From Saxidomus purpurata (taxonomy: Eukaryota > Mollusca > Bivalvia > Venerida > Veneridae), in the NCBI GenBank assembly GCA_022818135.1, contig JAFMSR010000009.1, forward strand, positions 28,015,315 through 28,079,314: a stretch of 64,000 nucleotides of DNA. Reading direction: 5' to 3'. Numbering within the stretch: position 1 is the first letter of the stretch; each line of letters opens with the position of its first letter. The position numbers and the translations under genes are program-made. The notes under the pieces were generated by a model, which saw only the letters and a list, made by a program, of their open reading frames with translations, was not told where the DNA came from and did not search any database. Below are positions 61,701 to 64,000 of this stretch, one piece after another.

Positions 61701-62529
61701 TCTCGTCCACAATCTGGTCGAACCCTATGACAACTGCATCTCAGCTGTAGTGGCAGTGCTTGCATCTTTATTGGTCCTGAGTTGAATACTCATCTCAGTC
61801 ACTCTTTTAGTGATATAATTACAATGTACTAGGTATTTGGCATTTGAAGCATGAAACAGGTACTTGTAGGATGTTTGCTATGGTGACATGTTTTTGCCAT
61901 TTCTCGATTTTGTGTTTACTCAGACATATACACAGTGAAAACAAGAAAGACACCTGGAGCTTGATTTACTGCCATTTTTGCTTGCCAGTGTGTTGTACTG
62001 ACAACCCAACAAATGAAGGGAAACAATGTGATGTTTCAGTCATTCTCAAGGCTTGCCAATGACATATTTTTCATATTTACCAATACAGTTATTATTTTGC
62101 CTAAGATGACTTTAACATTAGACATGTAAAGATACATAGAAATGACAAAATCAACCCTTAGTTGATAACTCTAATGTTTGTGTTTTTATATGTCTGCCAG
62201 AACTGAGCAAAATAAAATAAATGACTCTCCATTTCTTATTTACAGAAAGTGTTCCATTAACTGCCAAATCACCAAAGTCAGAAAAATCAGAGGCATCTGA
62301 TTTAAGATTCCCTGACCTGTCTTATTTAGGTCTTGGAAAGGGAAGGTCTAAATCATCCTCACAACCTGCTAAATCATTGTCATCACCAACTTCCTCATTT
62401 AGTAGTAAACCAAAATCACCAAAAGACAAAACAGAAGATTCAGATCTGCAGAAATTGAGTGAAAAAGTTGCCAAGACAAAAGAGAGTGTATCAAACGTTG
62501 CAGAAGACATGTTGTCTTCATCAAAGGAG
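7618..62529 (+). CDS. MyRIP/melanophilin-like Rab27 effector with two Ig I-set domains (spliced gene, 17 exons seen, 3' end open)
   Basis: Joined exons give at least about 1237 residues. In order: Rab-binding helix (about 1-60); FYVE-type zinc finger (cysteine pairs C64/C67, C81/C84, C89/C92, C104/C107); WFYNN helix (120-124) followed by KRFGSAKV. This matches the Slp-homology domain of Slac2 proteins, which bind Rab27-GTP on vesicles and link them to myosin and actin. Then come a low-complexity linker (156-300), helical segments (about 301-480), an acidic Ser-rich region to about 935, Ig I-set 1 (about 942-1038), Ig I-set 2 (about 1045-1140) and a Lys/Ser-rich tail. There is no signal peptide or membrane segment, so the Ig domains should be cytosolic, as in palladin or titin. 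Family assignment of the head is firm; joining head and Ig half rests on phase continuity across a 25.6-kb intron. MYRIP is the nearest vertebrate name by motif. Confidence 0.85.
7762..8494. mobile_element. 723-bp inverted-repeat DNA element in intron 1, TTAAT duplication
   Basis: The ends are inverted copies of about 40 bp, starting CAGG..GAGTACATCTC and followed by GGGTAAATAGCCT. The left end is at 7767, the right at 8489 (reverse complement). TTAAT flanks both sides (7762-7766 and 8490-8494). A subterminal copy of the inner motif, 'gccgagaattgatctg', occurs near 8147. There is no coding sequence, so it is non-autonomous. TTAA within the duplication suggests a piggyBac- or Kolobok-like source. 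Confidence 0.82.
8810..9055 (+). mobile_element. tRNA-derived SINE
   Basis: The head 'tagcctagtggtagagcg' (A box) with 'gtgggtttgttccc' (decayed B box) is tRNA-like. The body 'ggtaccagtagctccc...ttggcgctcagcatt' is followed by a short AAATAAATAA tail. A similar body occurs in SINEs of bivalves as I recall them. The 300-bp minus-strand open frame over it is a by-product. Confidence 0.75.
9350..9571 (+). CDS. Exon 2: FYVE-type zinc finger
   Basis: The acceptor is tgttcattgtag (9348-9349) and the donor is the perfect GTAAGT at 9572; both sides are phase 2. It encodes the second part of the Rab-binding helix and four CxxC pairs: CCIRCC, CQSC, CKSC and CTAC. CCIRCC corresponds closely to the CCMRCC-type motif of MyRIP. 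The ATG at 9315 lies in the intron and is not the start. Confidence 0.93.
9960..11045 (+). mobile_element. Non-autonomous element with short inverted ends and a 170-178-bp tandem array (copy A)
   Basis: The left terminus ATGCCCCCGAA (9960) is also the arm of a small hairpin with 'gggtggcat'. The right terminus TTTCGGGGGCAT (11006-11017) is its inverted copy. A GTCCGTCC-rich head lies at 9985-10045. Beyond the right terminus there is a weak hairpin (GTCAC...GGGAC) and then CTCTTGTT at 11038-11045. There is no transposase. It resembles Helentron-derived HINE/'pearl' elements in layout, by inference only. Confidence 0.65.
10060..10990 (+). repeat. Tandem array, five units of 170-178 bp plus a partial
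   Basis: The landmark 'gtccggactgtaact' recurs at 10066, 10236, 10414, 10592 and (as 'gtccggactataact') 10762, giving spacings of 170, 178, 178 and 170. The 8-bp difference lies in the TATATGCATA stretch. Each unit has 'caaggtcaaggtcac'-type and 'gacgacgtgtcgcgtgc' phrases. The apparent MKDFKIT open frames are the repeat. Confidence 0.9.
11181..11363. mobile_element. Small MITE with TACAGTAAACAYTG ends (copy 1)
   Basis: The inverted ends are TACAGTAAACACTG (11181) and its relative ...TGTTTACTGTA (to 11363). The interior 'ggggaccattta', 'tatatccatat' and 'atatcaggagttgtcataa' matches copy 2 at 58955. The TA at the ends and the CAGTAAAC termini fit a pogo/Tc1-mariner type MITE. Confidence 0.65.
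11364..13543 (+). other. Rest of intron 2
   Basis: There is no exon-like sequence. A decayed repeat copy occupies 13145-13505. Around 12300-12375 'actgtcaaacttcgtttt' and 'ttgaaagggtctatg' look like a worn pogo-type MITE, similar to 'acagtaaaacttcaagtt' at 1610. Confidence 0.5.
13145..13505 (+). repeat. Degenerate dispersed repeat (GTGAG family)
   Basis: The head is 'gctcaagtgagatattgtgattgcctcatgtctgt', close to the start at 17394 ('aggcgagctattatgattgcctgatgtctgt'). The tail is 'caggtgagtgatcatgggctatcttgtg', a decayed version of the right terminus with hairpin and CTCTTGTT. Confidence 0.5.
13544..13674 (+). CDS. Exon 3: WFYNN helix closing the Rab27-binding head
   Basis: The acceptor is ttactgttttcag and the donor GTAAGT at 13675. 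It enters in phase 2 and leaves in phase 1. It encodes SFHWFYNNVSRKYKRFGSAK, the helix that packs onto Rab27 in Slac2 and Slp proteins; human MyRIP has a nearly identical WFYNNV...KRFGSAKV. This is the strongest single piece of evidence for the family. Confidence 0.93.
13675..17393 (+). other. Intron 3, first part
   Basis: No coding sequence is seen. It has a run of 13 G at about 14587-14599, a short (CAA)n at 16771-16787, and AT-rich filler. Nothing else stands out. Confidence 0.5.
17394..19310 (+). repeat. Older dispersed repeat interrupted by a 1.3-kb element
   Basis: The left end is 'agctcacccgagtatgctcaggcgagct' (a hairpin), followed by TGTCTGTC-type sequence and units with 'aaaattggtcaaaatgt' and 'tttctaggtcaagttt'. 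The unit phrase 'gtcaaaaactaggtca' is intact at 17563. At 17701-17710 the same phrase is broken by the insert and resumes at 19016. Confidence 0.7.
17709..19017. mobile_element. 1305-bp non-autonomous DNA element, TA duplication, nested in a repeat
   Basis: TA at 17709-17710 and 19016-19017 flanks a segment starting CCGT and ending ACGG. The ends share CGACTATAYGACGCAT in inverted orientation and several subterminal copies of GCGYCTTATAAGCGG (17771, 18918 variant, 18990). TA duplication fits Tc1/mariner/pogo. The minus-strand frame 17844-18263 (139 residues) does not resemble a transposase I know. The uninterrupted unit at 17563 gives an empty-site model. Confidence 0.72.
19882..19947 (+). 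CDS. Exon 4: short acidic linker exon
   Basis: A 66-bp exon, phase 1 on both sides, so it can be skipped without changing frame. The acceptor is tttgcctgcag and the donor the weaker CAAG|GTGTTT. It encodes SDGDEALIEEPETFDDLHTA, an acidic stretch without a recognised domain. Frame continuity with exons 3 and 5 supports it. Confidence 0.75.
19948..21531 (+). other. Intron 4, first part
   Basis: AT-rich sequence without exon signals or recognisable elements. The open frame 20302-20541 has no splice context. Confidence 0.5.
21532..22525 (+). mobile_element. Non-autonomous element with inverted ends, 167-bp array and terminal hairpin (copy B)
   Basis: The left end AGCTCACC (21532) pairs with 'tggtgagct' in a hairpin. 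The right end has GTGAGC (22492-22497), then the perfect hairpin AGGGCCatgttGGCCCT (22503-22519), overlapping CTCTTGTT (22518-22525). A short GTCCGTCG head follows the left end. There is no coding capacity. Confidence 0.72.
21600..22440 (+). repeat. Tandem array, five units of about 167 bp
   Basis: The landmark 'aaccacaagg' recurs at 21631, 21797, 21963, 22131 and 22298, giving spacings of 166, 166, 168 and 167. Each unit has 'gtggacctctaccaagatt' and a GC-rich 'ggtcaaaattgaccccg' hairpin. Confidence 0.9.
23281..25099 (+). mobile_element. Non-autonomous element with inverted ends and a long tandem array (copy C)
   Basis: Left end ATCCCCCCCCG (23281), which can pair with 'aaggggat'; right end CGGGGGGAT (25065-25073). 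Just outside is the perfect hairpin CCATGTgtaACATGG (25077-25091), followed directly by CTCTTGTT (25092-25099). The head has a long GTCCGTCC run (23320-23368). It lies in intron 4, 250 bp before exon 5. Confidence 0.78.
23372..24870 (+). repeat. Tandem array of ten units in two lengths, 146 and 156 bp
   Basis: The landmark 'cataactccaaaagt' occurs at 23384, 23541, 23697, 23843, 23999, 24145, 24291, 24447, 24602 and 24758. Spacings are 157, 156, 146, 156, 146, 146, 156, 155 and 156. The long form has an extra 'taaaagtttt' before 'gtcc'. Copies are nearly identical, so the array is young or homogenised. Confidence 0.92.
25347..25484 (+). CDS. Exon 5: Ser-rich linker
   Basis: A 138-bp exon, phase 1 on both sides, with acceptor gtaattttacag and donor CAAG|GTAAGA. 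It encodes ADNESDSGYDPSLYSSFG and then a basic RQKTRPSLKSVF segment. Codon use is more GC-rich at third positions than the flanks. There is no known domain; it is probably a flexible, phosphorylatable linker. Confidence 0.85.
25485..30934 (+). other. Intron 5, first part
   Basis: No exons are seen. A tRNA-like segment is listed at 26935. The remainder is AT-rich with old fragments of dispersed motifs such as 'gtgtagaccatgattgg' (28168). Confidence 0.5.
26935..27001 (-). repeat. tRNA-derived SINE relic
   Basis: The minus strand reads 'catagtgcagtggtagtgtg' (A-box-like) and, 25 bp later, 'agcgttcaatactc' (B-box-like). It is too diverged for a tRNA gene. Confidence 0.45.
30935..30989 (+). promoter_or_regulatory. 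Candidate internal promoter with TATA box
   Basis: TATAAATA lies at 30940-30947, about 43 bp before an ATG with a good context (A at -3) that opens the alternative exon below. A start site about 30 bp downstream of the TATA would leave a leader of about 20 bases. There is no expression evidence, so this is inferred from spacing alone. Confidence 0.4.
30990..31050 (+). CDS. Candidate alternative first coding exon
   Basis: The ATG at 30990 opens 20 codons, MIRGRKEGKSYATW and six more, ending at a strong donor G|GTAAGA (31051) in phase 1. Exon 6 (51104) is the next phase-1 acceptor, so the product would run ...GLDN-E-IDNSLF and lack the Rab27-binding head. Third positions use C or G often (CGC, GGC, GCC, ATC, GGC), unlike the surrounding AT-rich intron. 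Confidence 0.5.
31051..32389 (+). other. Intron 5, second part
   Basis: AT-rich sequence with a (CAT)n-rich tract at about 31935-32035. A possible 24-bp microexon at 32114-32137 is discussed in the findings. No other signal. Confidence 0.45.
32390..32965 (+). mobile_element. Non-autonomous element with TTATCCCCTGC inverted ends (copy D)
   Basis: TTATCCCCTGC at 32390-32400 and its exact reverse complement at 32941-32951. A perfect short hairpin AATGTacaagACATT follows at 32951-32965. The body carries worn units ('cttaacccctttaagaattttcacgaaattt', 'gaaggtcacacttagg'). The 130-residue frame 32348-32740 crosses the left terminus and is not a gene. Confidence 0.65.
33021..34145 (+). mobile_element. 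Non-autonomous element with 12-bp flanking direct repeat (copy E)
   Basis: TTGATAATTATG occurs at 33021-33032 and again at 34134-34145. Inside are TGTCTCCCCC (33031) in a hairpin with GGGGGGAGACA, a GTCCGTCC head, an array of about 143-bp units, and the right inverted end GGGGGGAGACA (34098-34108). A hairpin GTTTTT...AAAAAC and the terminal CCTAG follow. The 12-bp repeat looks like a target-site duplication. Confidence 0.72.
33121..34090 (+). repeat. Tandem array of about 140-bp units with a second internal head
   Basis: The landmark 'gataactagagttcc' occurs at 33131, 33274, 33418 and 33561. The array then breaks at 33598, restarts with a GTCCGCCAGTCCGTCC head, and continues at 33645, 33784 and 33925. 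The second block shows repeated single-A losses relative to the first (for example 'gggtcgtag' for 'gggtcagtag'). Confidence 0.88.
34146..38824 (+). other. Intron 5, third part
   Basis: No coding exon is recognised. It contains a (CAGA)n microsatellite at 35654-35679. The GC-poor sequence otherwise shows no feature I can support. Confidence 0.5.
38825..40775. mobile_element. 1.9-kb inverted-repeat element, TTA duplication (PIF/Harbinger-like)
   Basis: Inverted ends of about 35 bp begin GGCCAG (38828) and end CTGGCC (to 40772), with the inner arm 'gttttacggga' well matched. TTA at 38825-38827 and 40773-40775 would be the 3-bp target duplication typical of PIF/Harbinger. The motif 'cctgagaatacgagaaa' occurs twice inside (39883, 40083). 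Internal frames (for example 39526-39888) do not resemble a transposase, so it is non-autonomous. Confidence 0.72.
40776..42125 (+). other. Intron 5, fourth part
   Basis: AT-rich intron sequence. I see nothing coding and no defined repeat. Confidence 0.5.
42129..42261 (+). mobile_element. Mini-copy of the copy-E family without tandem units
   Basis: The left part 'ctcccccaccctcc...gtaggggagacat' matches the hairpin start at 33033. The right part 'ggagacatgtttttgaaat' followed by 'aaaaactatag' matches the right end at 34101-34133 (GGAGACAAG, T run, AAAAAC, CCTAG). Only a short CTGTCTGTCTG head lies between. It is a 130-bp deletion derivative retaining both ends. Confidence 0.6.
42262..47096 (+). 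other. Intron 5, fifth part
   Basis: No exons or defined elements are supported. Short open frames (42401, 45637, 46067) lack splice signals in a usable phase. Confidence 0.5.
47097..47290 (+). repeat. Degenerate 18-19-bp tandem repeat
   Basis: About ten diverged copies of 'tctctggtcatgtacagt'. The open frame over it (47116-47307) is repeat-derived. Confidence 0.8.
48361..48680 (+). repeat. 23-bp minisatellite, about 14 copies
   Basis: The unit is GTACAGTCATAATGTACAGT plus GTG, with variants 'gtatgatgta' and one truncated copy near 48488. It is intronic. Confidence 0.9.
49850..49975 (+). repeat. 21-bp perfect minisatellite, six copies
   Basis: The unit ATTACTGTTAGGGATAGATAC is repeated without change, ending in 'ttactgttagggatattt'. 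Perfect identity suggests recent expansion. The TTAGGG inside is coincidental; spacing is not telomeric. Confidence 0.92.
50735..50910 (+). repeat. ATC/CAT-rich low-complexity tract
   Basis: Imperfect runs of 'atcatcaccatcatcattgtc' and 'cattatcatcatcaac' on the + strand. No coding role is seen. Confidence 0.6.
51104..51335 (+). CDS. Exon 6: Pro/Asn/Thr-rich linker
   Basis: The acceptor is gcatatttttcag and the donor AG|GTAAGG. It enters in phase 1 and leaves in phase 2, so at 232 bp it is not frame-neutral. It encodes EIDNSLFSPPPPLGQF, an Asn run and a Thr/Gln-rich stretch ending in a basic GKKR. No domain is recognised. Its outgoing phase does not fit the stronger acceptor of exon 7 (see exon 7). 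Confidence 0.85.
51440..51565 (+). other. Unassigned coding-like segment after exon 6
   Basis: An open frame reads TDFPELTETDVNFSLDSDEG, then YCWLHPSTIHF, and stops at 51563-51565. The amino-acid make-up looks coding. It could be an exon from 51440 to 51552 (phase 2 in, phase 1 out) that bridges exons 6 and 7. It could also be an alternative terminal exon after the good acceptor cttttccctag at about 51490. Splice signals for the first reading are weak. Confidence 0.3.
52655..52745 (-). repeat. tRNA-derived SINE relic
   Basis: The minus strand begins 'tttcgatagctcagtggttta' (good A box), then continues 'ctctggaaagcgaggttgag' with a decayed B box. The + strand open frame 52569-52763 covers it and is not a gene. 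Confidence 0.5.
53412..53581 (+). CDS. Exon 7: helical segment with two possible acceptors and two possible donors
   Basis: It encodes DIYKEAFESTKRTEEAKFK, then VRFDNLLQEMQQSFEIL, a likely amphipathic helix. Acceptor AG at 53411 (phase 2) fits exon 6. The stronger acceptor tctgttttcag at 53428 (phase 1) fits exon 5 or the alternative first exon if exon 6 is skipped; joined to exon 6 it would hit a TGA after seven codons. The end is T|GTACGT after 53581 or G|GTAGTA after 53569; both are phase 1. Confidence 0.75.
53589..54040 (+). repeat. 23-bp minisatellite starting next to the exon 7 donor, about 19 copies
   Basis: The unit is TCTGCAGTGTAAACTGTCAC plus CAA. In the first third, units ending 'ctctgatcaa' and 'ctgtcaccaa' tend to alternate (46-bp dimers); later copies are nearly all the second type. 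The array begins about 8 bp beyond the exon 7 donor at 53582. Confidence 0.92.
54662..54745 (+). CDS. Exon 8: short helical exon
   Basis: An 84-bp exon, phase 1 both sides, with acceptor ggttgttttttgtag and donor A|GTAAGT. It encodes GDLMTTYRSRVKDLLVSL and SQRLELAVE, a predicted amphipathic helix with heptad-like leucines. It may serve coiled-coil or myosin binding, but no family motif is recognised. Confidence 0.88.
55116..55219 (+). CDS. Exon 9: helical exon
   Basis: The acceptor is gaaaatttacag and the donor CTG|GTAAGC; it enters in phase 1 and leaves in phase 0. It encodes SFDESCAHNPSLTSLK and then a helix KQMISKLVEDRLGESLDL. It continues the helical block of exons 7-11. Confidence 0.88.
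55696..55794 (+). CDS. Exon 10: acidic plus helical exon
   Basis: A 99-bp, phase 0/0 exon with acceptor caatattttacag and donor AGG|GTATGT. It encodes an acidic serine run (SDLSSLSDDSGEQ) leading into SLEDQIAQAVIAR, a helix that continues in exon 11. Melanophilin and MyRIP also carry coiled-coil segments after their heads; similarity is by character, not by alignment. Confidence 0.88.
56190..57210 (+). CDS. Exon 11: large acidic, Ser-rich exon
   Basis: The longest exon, 1021 bp, enters in phase 0 after tcttcttaatcag and leaves in phase 1 (AAAG|GTACAA). It opens VLELHRNQNGVHLDLGG, is rich in Ser, Glu and Asp with repeated SESE- and SDSE-type motifs, and ends in a very acidic block (about 24 Glu/Asp in the last 60 residues) closing with QDWRGNWLFKG. 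It is probably disordered and phosphorylated (many SxE/SD casein-kinase-like sites). The upstream ATG at 56133 is intronic. Confidence 0.93.
57482..57605 (+). CDS. Exon 12: short linker
   Basis: The acceptor is ttgtttacaacag and the donor CCA|GTAAGT; it enters in phase 1 and leaves in phase 2. It encodes a Gly/Ser-rich basic stretch followed by GDGYVMVPKPNEIFAPQIG. The latter looks conserved in character (Pro, aromatic and aliphatic residues in a mostly disordered region), but I do not recognise a domain. Confidence 0.85.
57645..57806 (+). repeat. Degenerate 'caatcctttacaca' tandem repeat
   Basis: About seven imperfect copies of 'acaatcctttacacaa' with variable spacing, in intron 12. Confidence 0.7.
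58365..58783 (+). CDS. Exon 13: acidic linker and first half of Ig domain 1
   Basis: The acceptor is gtatatatttacag and the donor TTAG|GTAGAT; it enters in phase 2 and leaves in phase 1. It begins with DMSDLSENEDIDLSDEEN, then a Ser-rich region. It ends with the first strands of an I-set domain: DPKFEIPPDSVTISEGEPAK and LTCRVAGTQP, which includes the strand-B cysteine. The domain is completed in exon 14. Confidence 0.92.
58955..59130. mobile_element. Small MITE, copy 2 of the 11181 family
   Basis: It starts TACAGCAAACTCC and ends GTTTACTGTA. The interior shares 'ggggaccatt', 'tttatatcc', 'atatcaggagtcattataaa' with copy 1. It lies in intron 13, inside the coding span of Ig domain 1, about 60 bp before exon 14. 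Confidence 0.65.
59191..59382 (+). CDS. Exon 14: second half of Ig I-set domain 1
   Basis: A 192-bp exon, phase 1 both sides, with acceptor ttgtttatttcag and donor AAA|GTAAGC. It carries the core tryptophan (VFWYR), then LNMYNMKKADAGQYMCMAIN and ENGRCCQYFILSV. That is the canonical D-x-G-x-Y-x-C-x-A-x-N-x-x-G signature of I-set domains. Confidence 0.94.
59734..59904 (+). CDS. Exon 15: first half of Ig I-set domain 2
   Basis: A 171-bp exon, phase 1 both sides, with acceptor tctttttTacag and donor CTTG|GTAAGT. It encodes APEFLKTLSDIEVKEGLSVK, FRCKVKGIPQPRVVWYKDGK: the strand-B cysteine, the P-x-P before strand C and the core tryptophan. It is typical of muscle- or cytoskeleton-type I-set domains. 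Confidence 0.94.
60394..60537 (+). CDS. Exon 16: second half of Ig domain 2, followed by a GC donor
   Basis: A 144-bp exon, phase 1 both sides. The acceptor is attttatacttcag; the best donor is CCAG|GCAAGT, a GC-type donor with otherwise perfect consensus. An alternative GT donor (GCTG|GTACTG at about 60554) keeps the same phase and would add about six residues. It encodes DYILAIDLASMDEDAEYCAL and AKNIAGEARTSAQLIVEP. The strand-F cysteine sits one residue early (YCA instead of YxC), so the usual Ig disulfide is unlikely. Confidence 0.9.
60604..61609. mobile_element. 1-kb inverted-repeat element with a terminal hairpin
   Basis: The left end GGCCTGGGGACT (60604) folds at once with AGTCCCCAAGGCC (60619-60631). 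The right end AGCCCCCAGGCC (61598-61609) is the inverted copy of the first arm. Flanks are TTT and TTC, so a target duplication is uncertain. No coding capacity. It lies 66 bp beyond the exon 16 donor. Confidence 0.6.
62246..62529 (+). CDS. Exon 17: Lys/Ser-rich tail; possible 3' end
   Basis: The acceptor is atttcttatttacag, in phase 1. It encodes TAKSPKSEKSEASDLRF, a basic Ser/Pro-Lys region with several SPK motifs, then LSEKVAKTKESVSNVAEDML, an amphipathic helix. It ends at GAG|GTAAAT in phase 0, or reads through two codons to TGA at 62536-62538. If the donor is used, the gene continues beyond or near the right edge. Confidence 0.88.
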
Positions 62530-64000
62530 GTAAATTGAGTGTCTACCAGTATATTTTTATTATGATTCATTTTATACCCTGAATTTCATTTGTTTTAACA
62601 TGCCTTTAAAGAAATTTAGAAAATTAAGGTCAATTCTGATTTCTCCCATTAATATTGTGATAATGTTACACTGATGTTATTAATTTGACACTGACCTTAT
62701 ATTATTGTCTCTGTCATCATCAATCTTTTGCTTGTCATATAGTTTGAGTGCTGGAAGTAAAGTAATTGATTCTATTGCAATAAGCAAGGGGCATTATGGG
62801 ATTTTCAAACATCTCTTGTTATAATCAAAAATGTCCAGCATAAGCTATGGTAAAATATTACCTGAATTGAAGAGCGAAGTCTTGAATAATTTAAGGTCAG
62901 TGTGCAGTAACTTCTGTCTTATCCAGTATAATTCACCTTATTTCCTGGGCTCATATAATTCACACTCTGTATATAAGAACCGCTGGAAAGGAGAAATTCC
63001 TTCAAGCTAGTGTCAGATATTAAAGAAAGTAAAACAGTTCAGCTTCTTTGGAATATACTGTAACAGTTAAGAGGACAGAAAACATGTATTTTACACGCAT
63101 TTCCCTAATGCTGATCATTCCTGATTTTCAGACAAAACATTTCTTAACTTTTAAGGAATGAAACGAAGATACAAAATTTTTTTTACGGAAATACATAAAT
63201 GGGCAAGAAAAAGCCTTCAGACAATATATTCAGCTGACTCAAATTTCTCATTGAAACAGGTTGACAGAAATGCTGTTTTTATTGATTGTTACTTAATAAT
63301 GGAATAGGTGTTTGAAGGCTCTTTCTTCCATGATGTTGGTCAAATTGGCGAAACAGAGATGTCCATGTTTAGGAAGAACATAACTTAACAAATGCCCCTT
63401 TTAGAAAACATCAAGACTTTGATGGCTTATTTAAGACTTTCACAGTATATTATTCAATGACACTGAGCTATCGATGTTAGTTAGTAGCTAAAGAAGGAAT
63501 TTCTTGATTTCTCTCCCTTGGTGATGGCTTTTCTAACCTGCAACAGTAAAACTTGCCTTAACAGTGATATTACTGCATCTATTAAATAACTTTGTCATAA
63601 ATGACTAGTCAGTGTAACAGAAAGTTGAATGTTTGATTACTGTAGAGGAAATGGTTAGGACTGGGCATGTAGCAGTAAGTCGTTGTTGTAAATTGTCAAT
63701 GTGCTTCTAACTTTGCTTTCAATACGACTGGCTCTAAACATACATGCATCTTAAAATGTTTCAGGCTGAATTGTTGAAGTCCTATTTGTTATGGGGCAAT
63801 TTTTATTCAAAATAAAGGCTGCTTTTAGCAATCAATTTTTTTTGTTCTCGATCTGTCTGAAGAAAAAGTATTCCTGGGCATAAATGATGAGGTATAAAGA
63901 TGTGTTTCAGAAACTAGTTTAAAAAGATGTGAATGAACAGAATGGTGTTGGTGTACTAAGATATTTCTCCTCCATATAAGATAATGAGATTATTTGAGCT
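62530..64000 (+). other. Region after exon 17
   Basis: No certain exon. A phase-0 candidate terminal exon is at 63765-63815 (acceptor 'aaaatgtttcag', 16 codons, stop at 63813, AATAAA at 63811-63816). At 62788-62820 GGGGCAT followed by CTCTTGTT looks like an isolated right terminus of the copy A-C element class. Confidence 0.35.

Overview
The window looks like AT-rich, intron-rich nuclear DNA from a bivalve mollusc, probably a clam-like species. The reasons are long introns, splice-bounded short exons, several tRNA-derived SINEs, many short inverted-repeat DNA elements, and dispersed repeats containing GTCCGTCC runs and 'caaggtcaaggtcac' phrases of the kind common in bivalve genomes. The species cannot be named from this sequence.

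One protein-coding gene on the + strand accounts for all the credible coding sequence. Seventeen exons from about 7.6 kb to 62.5 kb can be joined with matching splice phases, except at one junction (exon 6 to exon 7). The N-terminal exons (7618-13674) encode a Rab-binding helix, a FYVE-type zinc finger with four CxxC pairs, and a WFYNN helix. This is the Slp-homology head of the Rab27 effectors melanophilin and MyRIP (Slac2). A Ser/Pro-rich linker follows, then a helical block and a very acidic, Ser-rich 1-kb exon. After these come two intracellular-type immunoglobulin I-set domains and a Lys/Ser-rich tail that runs toward the right edge. Vertebrate MyRIP and melanophilin lack Ig domains as far as I know, so the combined architecture is the main biological novelty. 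The 25.6-kb intron 5 holds a likely second promoter (TATAAATA at 30940) and an alternative first coding exon (30990-31050). Its splice phase fits exon 6 and would give an isoform without the Rab27-binding head.

Region by region: 1-7583 is upstream or 5' UTR intron sequence with old repeats, a 24-bp minisatellite and a TTAA-flanked inverted-repeat element. 7584-25484 holds exons 1-5, with introns full of transposons. 25485-51103 is the giant intron. 51104-62529 is a compact exon-dense 3' half. 62530-64000 shows no clear exon.

The introns contain a set of related non-autonomous elements (9960, 21532, 23281, 32390, 33033, a 130-bp mini-copy at 42129, and a relic end at 62788). They share short inverted termini, often a GTCCGTCC run and a tandem array of 140-178-bp units, and a small hairpin just outside the right terminus. 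In four cases that hairpin is followed by the octamer CTCTTGTT. Other elements show visible insertion signatures: TTAAT at 7762/8490, TTAA at 6308/6753, TA at 17709/19016, TTA at 38825/40773, and a 12-bp duplication at 33021/34134.
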